Made by a program: the position numbers and the translations under genes. From NCBI RefSeq assembly GCF_030384665.1, contig NC_083673.1:1311501-1375500 (forward strand): a stretch of DNA of 64,000 nt. The letters are read 5' to 3'. The notes under the pieces were generated by a model that was given only the letters and a program-made list of their open reading frames with translations, ran no database searches and was not told where the DNA came from. The stretch comes from Lodderomyces elongisporus. Lineage: Eukaryota > Ascomycota > Pichiomycetes > Serinales > Debaryomycetaceae. Positions 19,305 through 29,517 of the stretch are shown one piece after another (the first letter of the stretch is position 1; every line of letters starts with the position of its first letter).

Positions 19305-19475
19305 TATTGTTGTAAGGTGAATACAAAATAGAGTATATAGATAATATGATGTATTCTGGAACTGAAAAGAATAATGGAAAGAATTAAAAGAGAAAAAGAA
19401 AAGAAGAGCAAGAGAAGAAGAAGAAGAAGAGGAGGAAAAAGGGGTGGAAATTTTAGGGAGAAGAAATGTAGCGAG

Positions 19476-19483
19476 TATTTATA
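19476..19483 (-). promoter_or_regulatory. TATA box of MLS1
   Basis: On the minus strand this reads TATAAATA, about 172 bp upstream of the MLS1 ATG, a usual distance for a regulated yeast promoter. Confidence 0.55.
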
Positions 19484-20886
19484 CCCTTTGCAATTAAATT
19501 TGAGAAATATTATTGGAGGTAAATCACCGACAATTGGATATAATGCTGCTGCTGTTGTTGCTTGTGTGTGCTATTATAGTTAAGAGCAAAATCCTTACTC
19601 CCTGCAAATAGCGGACATTTCCCCAAAAAAATAAAAAAATTAAAAAATAAATGAATGGGCTATATTTGCCAATGTACATTGTATAATATTTGTTGTTTCT
19701 TTTTTAGTTCCAGCACACACAGCGGGAGACAGATAGTCGCTCACAAGGGATGATGGCTCAACATACAAACAAATGAACACTTACTACGCTGAAAAATTAA
19801 AATTAAATAAAAAAATAAATAAAATAATAAAATAAAATAAAAAAAAATACAAAAATGTTACCCCGGATTTTCCTTTTTTATAACCCACGCTTATTCAACC
19901 CACGGCAAATGGTTTTCTGTTGCTAATATCTGGTAAACAGCTAGCTGGCAAAGAGAAGGTCAAACTTGAATTTTTGCCTTTGATTCTTCTTTAATCAGCA
20001 AGTGAGAATTACAGCAAAGTACTGTTTTTTTTTTGCCTTAATTCAATCCTACTTTACTTAGCAATAATTACAAAAAATTGGAAAATGTATATATACATAC
20101 ACACACAAAGAGAATGAGTTCGTCGGTATCTTTCTCTCTCTCTCTCGCCCTCTCTCGCCCTCTATTAGTCTTTGGCGTACCCTTATCTCAGCCAAAGAAA
20201 ATTTCACATTCGCACCAACGGATGTCACCGAGGTTCATCTGTTTCCAGCTTTGTGTAACCGATTTCTCTTTCCTATAAAACTTTTTTATTTTGACTCCTC
20301 CAACTTCTCTACCAAGTGCTATTTGTTTTCTTTTATGCCCATATCCTTTTGCTTCGCTGTTCCACAGCAGTTCTATATATATTTTTTGCGCTTTTTCTTT
20401 AAACATTAGACAACAAGAACCGTTTATCAATGGGTAGACTATGTTGGGAATATATGGAATACGTGATGGCTCTTCAACTGCGTAGATCGGCTACGAAAGA
20501 TAGAACATTACCAGGAAAAAAAAAAGAATTATACTAATAGTAGTAATAATAGTATTAGATTAAAGGTTCTAATTGGTAATTGATAATTCCCTCGTGGTTA
20601 TAATACAGTATTTTCTGGTCTATACTTAAAACCATAAGTTTGAGTATTTCGCTTTTCAAACCCCCCCCCTCCTTTGACTCCAGCAAACAATCGGATCATG
20701 ATGCAGCAAGACTGTATCCATTTCGTTTAATAACTTTTTCCAAATTTTTTTTTACTTTTTTCTTCAGCAAGACAAAAATAAAAAAGAGAGAATGTATCAA
20801 TTTCGAACCTAACTTCAAACAGTTTCGTTTCTTTCCGTTTCCTTTTTTCCTTCACCTCTTTCAACCACCAACCACTAACCACCGTA

Positions 20887-21040
20887 TCCTCTTCTCCTCT
20901 CCTCTTCTCTCCTCTGCCCTCTCCTCTCCTCTCCTCTCCTCTCCTCTCCTCTCCTCTCCTCTCCTCTGCCCTCTCCTCTCCTCTCCTCTCCTCTCCTCTC
21001 CTCTCATCTGCCCTGTCCTGCCCTGCCCTGTCCCGTCCTA
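20887..21040 (+). repeat. CTCCT pentanucleotide array
   Basis: Long near-perfect CTCCT tandem blocks are separated by CTCTGCC interruptions (near 20914 and 20965) and decay into CCTGTCCTGCC-type variants at the right end. All-pyrimidine stretches of this kind with mirror symmetry can form triplex DNA. Confidence 0.9.
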
Positions 21041-22034
21041 CCGTGCCCTTCATCTTCGGCCTCCCCTCGCCCCCGGTACATGCGATTGTTTTTGCAAAAA
21101 CCCTGAAACAAACTCTGCGTCACTTTTTAATATATATCAGTTCATGAAATGTGACCCTATAATTCAGCGCTGGTGCGTTTCTTATATCGGTTCCACTCAT
21201 CCGGGTCGCAAGTAGGATGACGTGTTTAGGAACGGGGGAAAGATTGATGGTGCATGATTTTTGACTCTGAATCATGAAAGTCCACGGAAAATGCCGACAG
21301 TTAAATTATAGATAAACTACCGATATATATTGCCAAATATGGAAAATGCGCTTCTATTTGTTTCCTCTCTCTCTCTCTCTTTTAAATAAAAAAATACTAA
21401 TAATAATAATAATAATTATAAATCTGAGTAAGAGAAGAAGAAGTAGCAGTCCTTCTCTTGATTTGCTGTTGTTGTTTAATTTTTTTTATTTCGGTACTTT
21501 TGAATATATGCCCGACACGTTTCAAGAATAGTTGAAAGATGTGCTTTTCCATAAGAAAATTCAAACTTTTTAGAATTAAAGACCGTTACACCGTTGATCT
21601 ATGGGACTACGTAATGGACAAAAAAAAAGTTGATTCTTTCTATAAATATAGCTTCAAATCTTTTCTATACACCGCGCCTTCTCATCTATTCTTTGATTCT
21701 CGAAATATATTCATTCATTCATCCATTCATCTTTTTTTATTATTATTTTCTCTTTCTCCTTTTTTTTTTGGCTTCCAACTTGTCCATTCTCAGCCAATGA
21801 TAACTACTTTGCAAAACTTTTATCTCACTTTTATTACCGAAATCATCCTCTAACAGCCTCAATTGATGCTTTCCTAAACTTCCACTTGTCCTTTTCTCTA
21901 TTTTTTTTCTCCCCAACCCCGCTCCTCGCTTTTTTTTCGCTTGTACTCGAATTTGCACACAAATATATATACATATATACATATATATATACGTATGTAA
22001 ATGTTTATACACACACATTTTTTGAACACTTTCT

Positions 22035-23588
22035 CTATTCGTAGTAGTTGTTAAACTCCTTGGCCCATTTGCTGGTGTGGGTTCCATTACCCTTTATAGC
22101 ACCTTGAAGACCTTGTTGTTGTGGAACGTATTCCACTCTTCTGTATGAGTTGATGTTCTTACGCAAGACAAACTGATAACAGGTGGCAGTACCGTTTCTT
22201 GAGGCAACAACGGAACTTGACAAAAAGAATTCCCATATTCTGTACCATTTGACACCATACTTGTTAACAACCTTGTCCTTGTTACCTATCCAGTTTCTGT
22301 ACCATCTCCAAATAGTGGCAGAGTAGTGCACACCGATATTGTCAACACTAACAATCTCAAAACCGACAGATTCCATACAGCTGGCAACAAAGCTCAATGG
22401 AGTGGATGCATCTGCACCTGGGAAGATGTACTTGTTCATAAACAAACCCCATTCGAGGTCCTCGTATTGCCAGTTTTTTCTCAAACCCGAGTATTGCAAA
22501 AAGAACAATCCATCGTCTTCCAATGCATCTCTGCATTGTTCCAAGTAAGCAGTTAATCTTCTGATACCAACGTGCTCGGCCATTTCAACAGAAGTGATCT
22601 TGTCGTATTTGCCATTGGCCTTACCTGAAGGTGGTGCATCACGGTAGTCGCAGCATACAATCTTGGATTGTTCTGGTGAGACGCCGTATTCCTTCAACAA
22701 GGTGTTACCCCATTTGGTTTGGTTTCTACCCAAAGTGATACCGGTGACTTTTGCGCCGTATTGCGAGGAGGCATAGGTAGCCCATGTACCCCATCCACAA
22801 CCAATGTCCAAGACGTATTCGCCCTCGTTCAAGTCAATTTTTTCTGCCATAACCTTCAATTTGTTGTCTTGCAATTCTTCCAATGATTCTTCTCTAGTAT
22901 TGTCGCTAATGACACCTGAAGTGTAAATCATTCTTGGGCCCAAGAACCAAGTGTAAAAATCATCGCCTCTGTCGTAGTGGTCTCTAACTTGTTCCTCGTC
23001 TTGTGATTGGGAGTGGAAGATAACTTCGGGGATCATACCAAACAAAAAGAATCTAAACAAGCCCAAAGTGAATCTAAAGTTGGCCCAGTCGTGTTTGTAT
23101 TCCATAACGTCTAAACAGTCGCCCTTGAATGAGACTTTGCCGTCAAAGTATAGTTCCTGGAAAGTTTCAATGGGTATTTTTTTACCTTGTCCATTGTTTG
23201 AATCTTGGTACTTGGCTTTCAACTCGGGGGTATGGTATTCCAAGTAGTACGAGATGGGTCTGTTTGGATACTTTACTTTTTCATTAATTCTTGGTGAAAA
23301 AGTCGACATGATTGACCAGTAGGCCATCAAGATGGGAATAGCCAACACGATAAAGAAGAATACCCATGTTTTGAACCCGAGGCCCAATTTGTACGAGACG
23401 TATGCGGGTACCAAGGTCAAGATCGAGAACAAGATGGTGTTTGAAAACGATGTTGATCCTGGCCCGTCGGCTGGTAATGGTGCATTGTTAATCGTTGGTG
23501 AGGCACTAGTCTTAACTCCGGATTCGCTAGAACTGGGAGGCTGAGGCTTGCCAGCGGGTGTTTTGATGAAAGAAACGTCGCTCAACAT
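22035..23588 (-). CDS. MTS1: Sphingolipid C9-methyltransferase
   Basis: The 517-residue protein is a fungal sphingolipid C9-methyltransferase. It adds the C9 methyl branch to the sphingoid base of glucosylceramide using S-adenosylmethionine, at the endoplasmic reticulum or Golgi membrane. Two hydrophobic segments lie at about residues 50-67 and 72-93. The cyclopropane-synthase-like methyltransferase domain follows, with YDRGDDFYTWFLGPRMIYTS before the SAM motif VLDIGCGWGTWA (259-270), then CCDYRD and SVEMAEHVG. Length and order agree with Candida albicans and Pichia enzymes. Baker's yeast lacks this gene, so its presence supports a glucosylceramide-making yeast outside Saccharomyces. It is divergent with COQ1 across 2.1 kb. 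Confidence 0.94.
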   Translation of the reverse strand: MLSDVSFIKTPAGKPQPPSSSESGVKTSASPTINNAPLPADGPGSTSFSNTILFSILTLVPAYVSYKLGLGFKTWVFFFIVLAIPILMAYWSIMSTFSPRINEKVKYPNRPISYYLEYHTPELKAKYQDSNNGQGKKIPIETFQELYFDGKVSFKGDCLDVMEYKHDWANFRFTLGLFRFFLFGMIPEVIFHSQSQDEEQVRDHYDRGDDFYTWFLGPRMIYTSGVISDNTREESLEELQDNKLKVMAEKIDLNEGEYVLDIGCGWGTWATYASSQYGAKVTGITLGRNQTKWGNTLLKEYGVSPEQSKIVCCDYRDAPPSGKANGKYDKITSVEMAEHVGIRRLTAYLEQCRDALEDDGLFFLQYSGLRKNWQYEDLEWGLFMNKYIFPGADASTPLSFVASCMESVGFEIVSVDNIGVHYSATIWRWYRNWIGNKDKVVNKYGVKWYRIWEFFLSSSVVASRNGTATCYQFVLRKNINSYRRVEYVPQQQGLQGAIKGNGTHTSKWAKEFNNYYE

Positions 23589-25714
23589 CTTCTTTTGGGT
23601 TTATTTTTTTTCAAAAAAAAAAAAAGAAGAAAAAGTCCTGTTTTGAAGATCAATTGAGTAGTTAAAAGATATCAATTGAAATCAATGGCTCCTATTCTAT
23701 TTACACCTCACGTCTAATAAAAGAAGAAGAAATGAAAATGTGGAGTCTGTAAAGGAAAAGAAAAGAAAAGAAAAGGAAAAGAAATATATATATATATATA
23801 TATATTTGTATCTACGTATTTACTTTATTGTTTTTCTCGAGTTTTTGAAAAAAAAAAAAGTGAAAGACGAAAAATTTCGCTGTAAATTTTTTACATACAT
23901 TTAGATATGTATACGTGTATATACGGTATCTAATATTTGAAAAGTCTTTGGTTTTGGTGCAAAATTCTTGTTTTTCGGCACACGCATTCGCAGTAGAAAA
24001 AGTTGACAAAAAAGAAAATTATAAAAATTATAAAGATAAAATTTTCTTTTTTTTTTGGAGGGGAAGGGGGGGGAGAAGGACAAGGCGCTGCATCAGCCTT
24101 TATAACAGGTGCTGCGTCGACAAAAGGGAAAAAAACAAACAAACAACAACAATTCTCTGTAACGCCATACGTGTTTAAATGTTGCTCTGTCTTATTTTAT
24201 CTTGTTTTTAGTGTCTTACTTTGCAAAAAAAAAAATAGAGAAAGAGACCAGATGGAGACATATCCTTCTAAAGTAACCAACACTACCAACAACACTGTTG
24301 CTGGTGTTGCTGGTACTGCTATTGTGTTTTGTTTTGACTTTTTTTTTTTCTTTCTGTTTTGCGTCAAAAGGAAAAGAAGAGCGCATAGACTTTCCAAGAA
24401 TAGGCTGAGCGTTGACTTCGCCCCTCCACTTCTCTCTCTTTTTCTTTCTCTTTCTCTTTCTCTTTCTCGATACGCCGTTTGATCCGGAAGGGTGAGTCCA
24501 CATTAACTTGAAAAAAATGACAAACAGTATAGGGGAAAGAAAGAAAAAAAACATCAATCAACTTCTTAATTGACGTGTAAGTTCATTTATTATTATTACT
24601 TTTTGGTTTGTTTGTTTGTTCATTTATTTAATTAGTTAGTTATTTAATTTTTTTTTGGAGGATTTTCACTTTTGCTGTTACTTTTGTTTTCGCCTTTAGT
24701 AATGGACCACGGCTTAAACATTCCATAATCAATTTGCTTATTAAGGTTTTTACTAGTCGCCTTATAGTGCATCCCTCTGGCAAAATATATACTGGTGAAA
24801 ATAAAGATCAAGACAGAAAAGAAGACAGAGAAAAAGAAAAAAGAATAGGATTAGGTTGATTAGAAACATATTGCTCAAGTAATATGTATGAACCTCATCG
24901 AGAAGTGTTGACCTAATTTTCCAATGCCTTTATGTTTTCTCTTCTTCTCCCATCTTTTCCCTTGTTTTTATGCTTAGATTATTGTTGGTCTGTTTAGAGT
25001 AGTGCTAAGAGTTTGAAAAAAAAAAATTATTTCGCAGCCATTTCAAACAAAATGATGGAATTGCTATAAGAATACAATAATGTACAATACAATACGAACC
25101 AAAACTAAAAATCTGAACTACTGTAAGAAACACACACACACATATATATATATGTAAATTGATTTATTCTAGAGAGAGAAAAAAAGAAAGACAAAAAAAA
25201 GGTAGCAATAGTAAACAGTTTCATAGGGCGTATGGATAAATATAAACCTGTTTTCTCTTATTGATCCAACTCTGAGCTCCACTCATTGGTGATTATTTTC
25301 TCTCTCTCTCTCTCTATTAATTTTTTGTTTGCGTTTTTTTTTGTTTGTTTGTCCTAATACTCGCAAGAACAAGTTGGAAATCACAGTGCAATATTCTTGA
25401 GACAGAAAAAAAAAATATATATATACTTATATATACTTATTTATAGATTCAAAGCAACAAGCAAAGAAAGAGAGAAAGAAAGAGAAAGAGAAAAATTAAC
25501 AACAGAAATTTCAACTTTTTTTTTTTTAGCAACCACAGGAACAAAAACCTCTCTCCGAAGTGGAAAGTTACCTCATTATACGCTGATATCCAATTGGTAT
25601 TCTATACTCTCTCACACACACACACACACTTGTATATATATATACATACATACATACATACACGAACTGGGAGGAAAACCATTATAACCAACCACCATTG
25701 AGTAAACGCCCAGA
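23589..25714. other. 2.1 kb divergent intergenic region (MTS1 / COQ1)
   Basis: No credible gene. It contains an AAAAG repeat (about 23756-23785), a (TA)n run (about 23785-23805), G-rich GGGGAAGGGGGGGGA (about 24059-24074), a TTTCTC repeat (about 24433-24468), CA runs (near 25130 and 25615) and a TATATATATA element about 75 bp before COQ1. Several overlapping frames near 24000-24560 are poly-T/poly-A artefacts. Confidence 0.55.
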
Positions 25715-27229
25715 ATGAGCTCTAGATTATTAAGAAGGTCGCTACCGTCATACCTTGCTCGAGCCTCATACTCAACAAACAGCAATAGTTCCTTCAAGAC
25801 TGCAGTGGAGACAGCTGAAAAGTTAGTCTCGCCAACATCATCTTCCAAGTTTCAGGACCCCTTCTCCATCGTGAGCCATGAAATGTCCAACTTGGCAAAA
25901 TCAATAGCCAACCTCATAGGCTCCGGCCACCCTACATTGAACAGAGTGAGCTCATACTACTTTGAAGCAGAAGGGAAAAACGTTCGACCATTGATCGTAT
26001 TGATCTTGAGTAAAGCCTTACTGAAGATACCTCGTCTGGAACGCCAAAGAATACCCATTGACGAATACGACGTTACTCAACAAGCACATATCAAAGGCAC
26101 CCCTCAGTATGGCCAAGAGTCCATTGCAGGCAACAGCGTCGACGACAGTTTGAGCCCGTTGCGCATATTGCACGGAATCAACCCCAAGATCATATTGGAC
26201 CCATTAAGCAAACCAATGGACCAGTTGCCAGAAATTGACAAATTGAATGGCATATTACCAAAACAAAGAAGACTCGCCGAGATTGTCGAAATGATACACA
26301 CTGCCAGTTTATTGCACGACGATGTGATTGATCTTTCTGACTCCAGAAGAGGTAGACCTAGCGGAAACGTTGCCTTTACCAATAAGATGGCTGTCTTGGC
26401 GGGAGACTTTTTATTGGGAAGAGCATCGGTTGCCATTGCAAGACTAAGGAACCCCGAGGTGATTGAGTTGCTTAGTACAACCATTGCCAACTTGGTCGAA
26501 GGTGAATTTATGCAATTGAAAAATACTGTAATGAGCAGCAAAGAAGAACTGAACATGATCAATAACGATGGCGAATTGAAAAGAGTTCCCGAGCCAACGG
26601 GAAAAGTACCTACAAAGCAACACGAATATTCAGTGTCCCCAGCCTCAACTACCACTGTTTCTTCGTCTCACTCTTCCTCTTCTTCATCATCATCATCATC
26701 TGTTGAGGGTGATGTCGTTGACCACGACATTAGTGTGCAAGCAGCTTTTGAGTACTATTTGCACAAGACCTACTTGAAAACAGCAAGTCTCATGTCCAAA
26801 TCGTGTCGAGCAGCAGCAGTCTTGAGTGGCGCTCAAGACGACATTATAGAAAACTGTTATCAGTTTGGTCGTAACCTCGGGCTCTGCTTCCAGATTGTTG
26901 ATGACATGTTGGACTACACAAGCTCAGATGCAACATTTGGAAAACCAAGTCAAGCTGACCTCAAATTGGGTCTTGCAACAGCACCCATTCTCTTTGCATG
27001 GAAAAAAGAACCGCAATTGGGCGAGCTTATTGCCAGAAAATTCAATCAACCAGGCGACGTTGAGATTGCAAGAGATGCCGTTCAAAAGTACAAAGGATTG
27101 GAACAAACCAGAGAAATGGCAACAAAGTACTGCATGAGCGCATTGGAGAATTTGAGACAATTACCCGAGTCAGATGCTCGTAGTGCTTTGGAATTGTTGA
27201 CCAACTCAGTCTTAACCAGAACCAAATAA
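25715..27229 (+). CDS. COQ1: Polyprenyl diphosphate synthase for ubiquinone side chain
   Basis: The 504-residue protein is the mitochondrial trans-polyprenyl diphosphate synthase that makes the isoprenoid tail of coenzyme Q. The N-terminus (MSSRLLRRSLPSYLARASYS) is a basic, hydroxylated, acid-free mitochondrial presequence. The two aspartate-rich motifs that bind magnesium-diphosphate are present: DDVID (202-206) and DDMLD (396-400). So are KNVRP before the first and GEFMQLKN and YLHKTYLKTASL between them. A low-complexity insertion (about residues 275-335), with a run of about twelve serines, separates GEFMQLK from YYLHKTY and explains the extra length compared with about 473 in baker's yeast. 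Two in-frame CTG codons occur at residues 103 and 108; the first sits where I recall serine in S. cerevisiae Coq1 (ALSEIP). The chain length of the product cannot be read from sequence. Confidence 0.95.
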   Translation: MSSRLLRRSLPSYLARASYSTNSNSSFKTAVETAEKLVSPTSSSKFQDPFSIVSHEMSNLAKSIANLIGSGHPTLNRVSSYYFEAEGKNVRPLIVLILSKALLKIPRLERQRIPIDEYDVTQQAHIKGTPQYGQESIAGNSVDDSLSPLRILHGINPKIILDPLSKPMDQLPEIDKLNGILPKQRRLAEIVEMIHTASLLHDDVIDLSDSRRGRPSGNVAFTNKMAVLAGDFLLGRASVAIARLRNPEVIELLSTTIANLVEGEFMQLKNTVMSSKEELNMINNDGELKRVPEPTGKVPTKQHEYSVSPASTTTVSSSHSSSSSSSSSSVEGDVVDHDISVQAAFEYYLHKTYLKTASLMSKSCRAAAVLSGAQDDIIENCYQFGRNLGLCFQIVDDMLDYTSSDATFGKPSQADLKLGLATAPILFAWKKEPQLGELIARKFNQPGDVEIARDAVQKYKGLEQTREMATKYCMSALENLRQLPESDARSALELLTNSVLTRTK

Positions 27230-28005
27230 ATGGAACAAGGAAAAAAAAGAAAGTACACACACACACACAGAACAACAGCAAAAGAGAAAGAACAAGGGTT
27301 GTGAACAAATTTTTTTTTTCAAACAAAAAACAACAACAAATATGGCTGAACCTAAAGGAAGAGACATTAAAGAATCTTTATTCTTTATTTTCTTTTAAAA
27401 AAAAACAAGAAAACAAATTCAATAATAGTTATAAACTAAATAAAATGAAAAAGAAAAAAAAAAATTTAAATAAGAACAAACTGAATTTATAGACGGTGTA
27501 AATAGGAACAAATACATATAGAATTAGCCGCATCTGATCAAATCAACTGTAACAATATCGATGGGAACTTGTACAACGAAACTTTTATATGTCTAAAAGT
27601 GTACCTTGCAATTCCTATAGTCTTGTGACTTTCGTTTTCGTTTTCGTTTCCCTTTTTTTCTTTTCTTCTACAATGTTGTAGTATATATTCGCCTTTGTCC
27701 TTACGTAATCTTTACAAAATTTTAGTGAGAATCAAATATGAAGAAGGAAAAAAAAAAAACAGAAGAAGAGAAGACGACAAGACGAAGACGAAGAAGGGTG
27801 AGGGAAAGCCAAAAGAAAAAAAAATAAAAAAGAAAATGACAAAAGAAAAAAAAAAAAAAGTAAAACCATAACCAAAATCACAGACTTGGAGATCAAAAAT
27901 TTGCATTCATTATAATAATCACCCTCAACTTCAGGAAATAGATAAAAAAAAAGAGAAGTTAAACAACATATAATATAAACTCACCATAGATAACCAATTT
28001 ACGTG
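27230..28005. other. 0.78 kb spacer between COQ1 and YRB1
   Basis: The COQ1 3' region and YRB1 promoter are A-rich, with long A runs (27400-27480, 27750-27860). No gene or clear control element is seen. Confidence 0.5.
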
Positions 28006-28674
28006 ATGTCAGCTGAAGAAACAAAACCAACCTCTGTAGAAGAATCAAGTGTGCCAAAGCCACCAACATCCAACGTTTTCTCCATGTTTGGAGCCAAGAA
28101 GGAGAAGAAGGAGGAACCAACTACTACTACTACTACTACTACTACAACACCTGACGACAAGAAGGACGAAGAATCATCTTCAAAGAAAGATGACAAAGAT
28201 GATGACGATAAAGCCGATGAGGAAGAGGTTGATGTTGAATTCACACCAGTTATCCAATTAGACAAAAAAGTTGATGTGAAGACCAACGAAGAAGATGAAG
28301 AAGTTGTTTACAAAGTCCGCGCCAAGTTGTTCAGATTCCACGCTGACCTGAAAGAGTGGAAGGAAAGAGGTACCGGTGATGTCAAGTTCTTGAAGCACAA
28401 AGAAACAGGCAAGACAAGAATTGTTATGAGAAGAGACAAGACCTTAAAGATTTGTGCAAACCACTTGATCTCTCCTGATTACGAATTGAAACCAAATATT
28501 GGAAGCGATAGATCATGGGTGTACAACGTCACTGCAGATGTCTCTGAAGGAGAGCCAGAAGCTCAAACCTTGGCAATTAGATTTGGAAACAAGGAGAACG
28601 CTGATTTGTTCAAGGAGCACTTCGATGAAGCCAAGAAGAGTAATGGTTCTTCTACTGCTGCTAAGTCGGATTAA
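28006..28674 (+). CDS. YRB1: Ran-binding protein 1 homologue
   Basis: The 222-residue protein is Yrb1/RanBP1. In the cytoplasm it binds Ran-GTP and works with the Ran GTPase-activating protein to dissociate transport complexes after nuclear export. The RanBD1 domain spans about residues 80-212: [63 protein letters not shown] and [18 protein letters not shown], all close to the family. The N-terminus has NVFSMFG followed by an acidic and Lys-rich low-complexity linker with nine Thr. I start at the ATG at 28006; the GTG just before it is not needed. Residue 115 is an in-frame CTG, where I recall alanine in S. cerevisiae, so serine fits. It sits in tandem between COQ1 and PHO81. Confidence 0.96.
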   Translation: MSAEETKPTSVEESSVPKPPTSNVFSMFGAKKEKKEEPTTTTTTTTTTPDDKKDEESSSKKDDKDDDDKADEEEVDVEFTPVIQLDKKVDVKTNEEDEEVVYKVRAKLFRFHADLKEWKERGTGDVKFLKHKETGKTRIVMRRDKTLKICANHLISPDYELKPNIGSDRSWVYNVTADVSEGEPEAQTLAIRFGNKENADLFKEHFDEAKKSNGSSTAAKSD

Positions 28675-29517
28675 ATTGAGTATAATGCAAAGTAGCTAGG
28701 TTAGAATAAAAGAATTGGTTTCTTGTGAAACATCTTCAAGCTTAATGTGAAAAATGTAAGTGTAAGTGCTAGTGTTAATTTCAATGCACATTCAAGTCAA
28801 GTGTCAAATTTTAAATTCTGGTGTTTGCCATCGATACTTTCATAGTCAGAGCATCGATAAAATCGTATCTTTTAGGTTTATATAACATTCAAGTAATCAA
28901 TTATTATAAGTTGAAAGTGGGAAATGCGCAATAAATTTATACCTCACCTTGAAAGATTCTGAAGCACAAAATGTTGAAGGAGCTTAGAAGCGAGTTTGGA
29001 ATTCAAACTTTGAGACTGTAATGAAGGCCGAAGGCGTGGGTGGGGGCATACAAACAACAATTGGCATATAACAGATTAGCACACGCGGTAGCCATGGGTC
29101 CACGTGTGGCATTCAACACACACACGCACACACACACACGCACACACTTTCTTTCTCTCTCACTTTATCTCACTCACTTTATCTCGATTTAACTCCAAGC
29201 TGAATAAGTAGCGGAAAAAAAAAGAGATACAAAAATAAATAAATAAATATGCTACAATACGGTTTTTCTTGCAAAATTCAAGGTCTGAACAATATGCTTT
29301 TTGAACAAATAAACTTATTCACTACCAATCATTAATTACTTTTTTTGATATATTTCATCCGTTTTCCCTCTTCTTCTTTTCTTTTTCTTCTTTTACCACA
29401 TCCTCAATTGCCTTTCTATTTTAATTTATTTTTTCTCCTTCACAAGATTGTTGCTTAAACTCAGATCATCTACTTGGGCATACATAATCGTTTAAACGGA
29501 CTGTTGGTTTTTCAAAT
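28675..29517. other. 0.84 kb spacer between YRB1 and PHO81
   Basis: No gene. It has the YRB1 3' region, a CACGTG box (29101-29106), a CA/CG dinucleotide run (29115-29148) and a pyrimidine-rich stretch before PHO81. Confidence 0.55.
29101..29106. promoter_or_regulatory. Pho4-type E-box upstream of PHO81
   Basis: CACGTGTGG lies about 412 bp upstream of the PHO81 ATG. In baker's yeast Pho4 binds CACGTG in the PHO81 promoter and gives positive feedback in phosphate starvation. The sequence is direct evidence; the wiring here is inference. Confidence 0.5.

Larger units (their letters stand above)
19305..22034. other. 2.7 kb MLS1 upstream region and MTS1 3' region
   Basis: No credible gene. It contains AG-rich sequence next to the MLS1 start, a CT run near 20130-20150, a long CTCCT pentanucleotide array (20887-21040), a CSRE-like 11-mer CCACTCATCCG with one mismatch to CCRTYSRNCCG (21193-21203), and TA/CA-rich sequence at the MTS1 end. 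Apparent frames across 20640-21215 are translations of the CTCCT array. Confidence 0.55.

Noticed and set aside
20640..21215. 191-codon forward frame and a 108-codon reverse Arg-Gly-Glu-rich frame
   Set aside because: Both are translations of the CTCCT array with no domain or codon-bias support.
24003..24482. 159-codon forward frame in the MTS1-COQ1 spacer
   Set aside because: Built from A, T and CT runs; several frames overlap it on both strands, as expected from low complexity.
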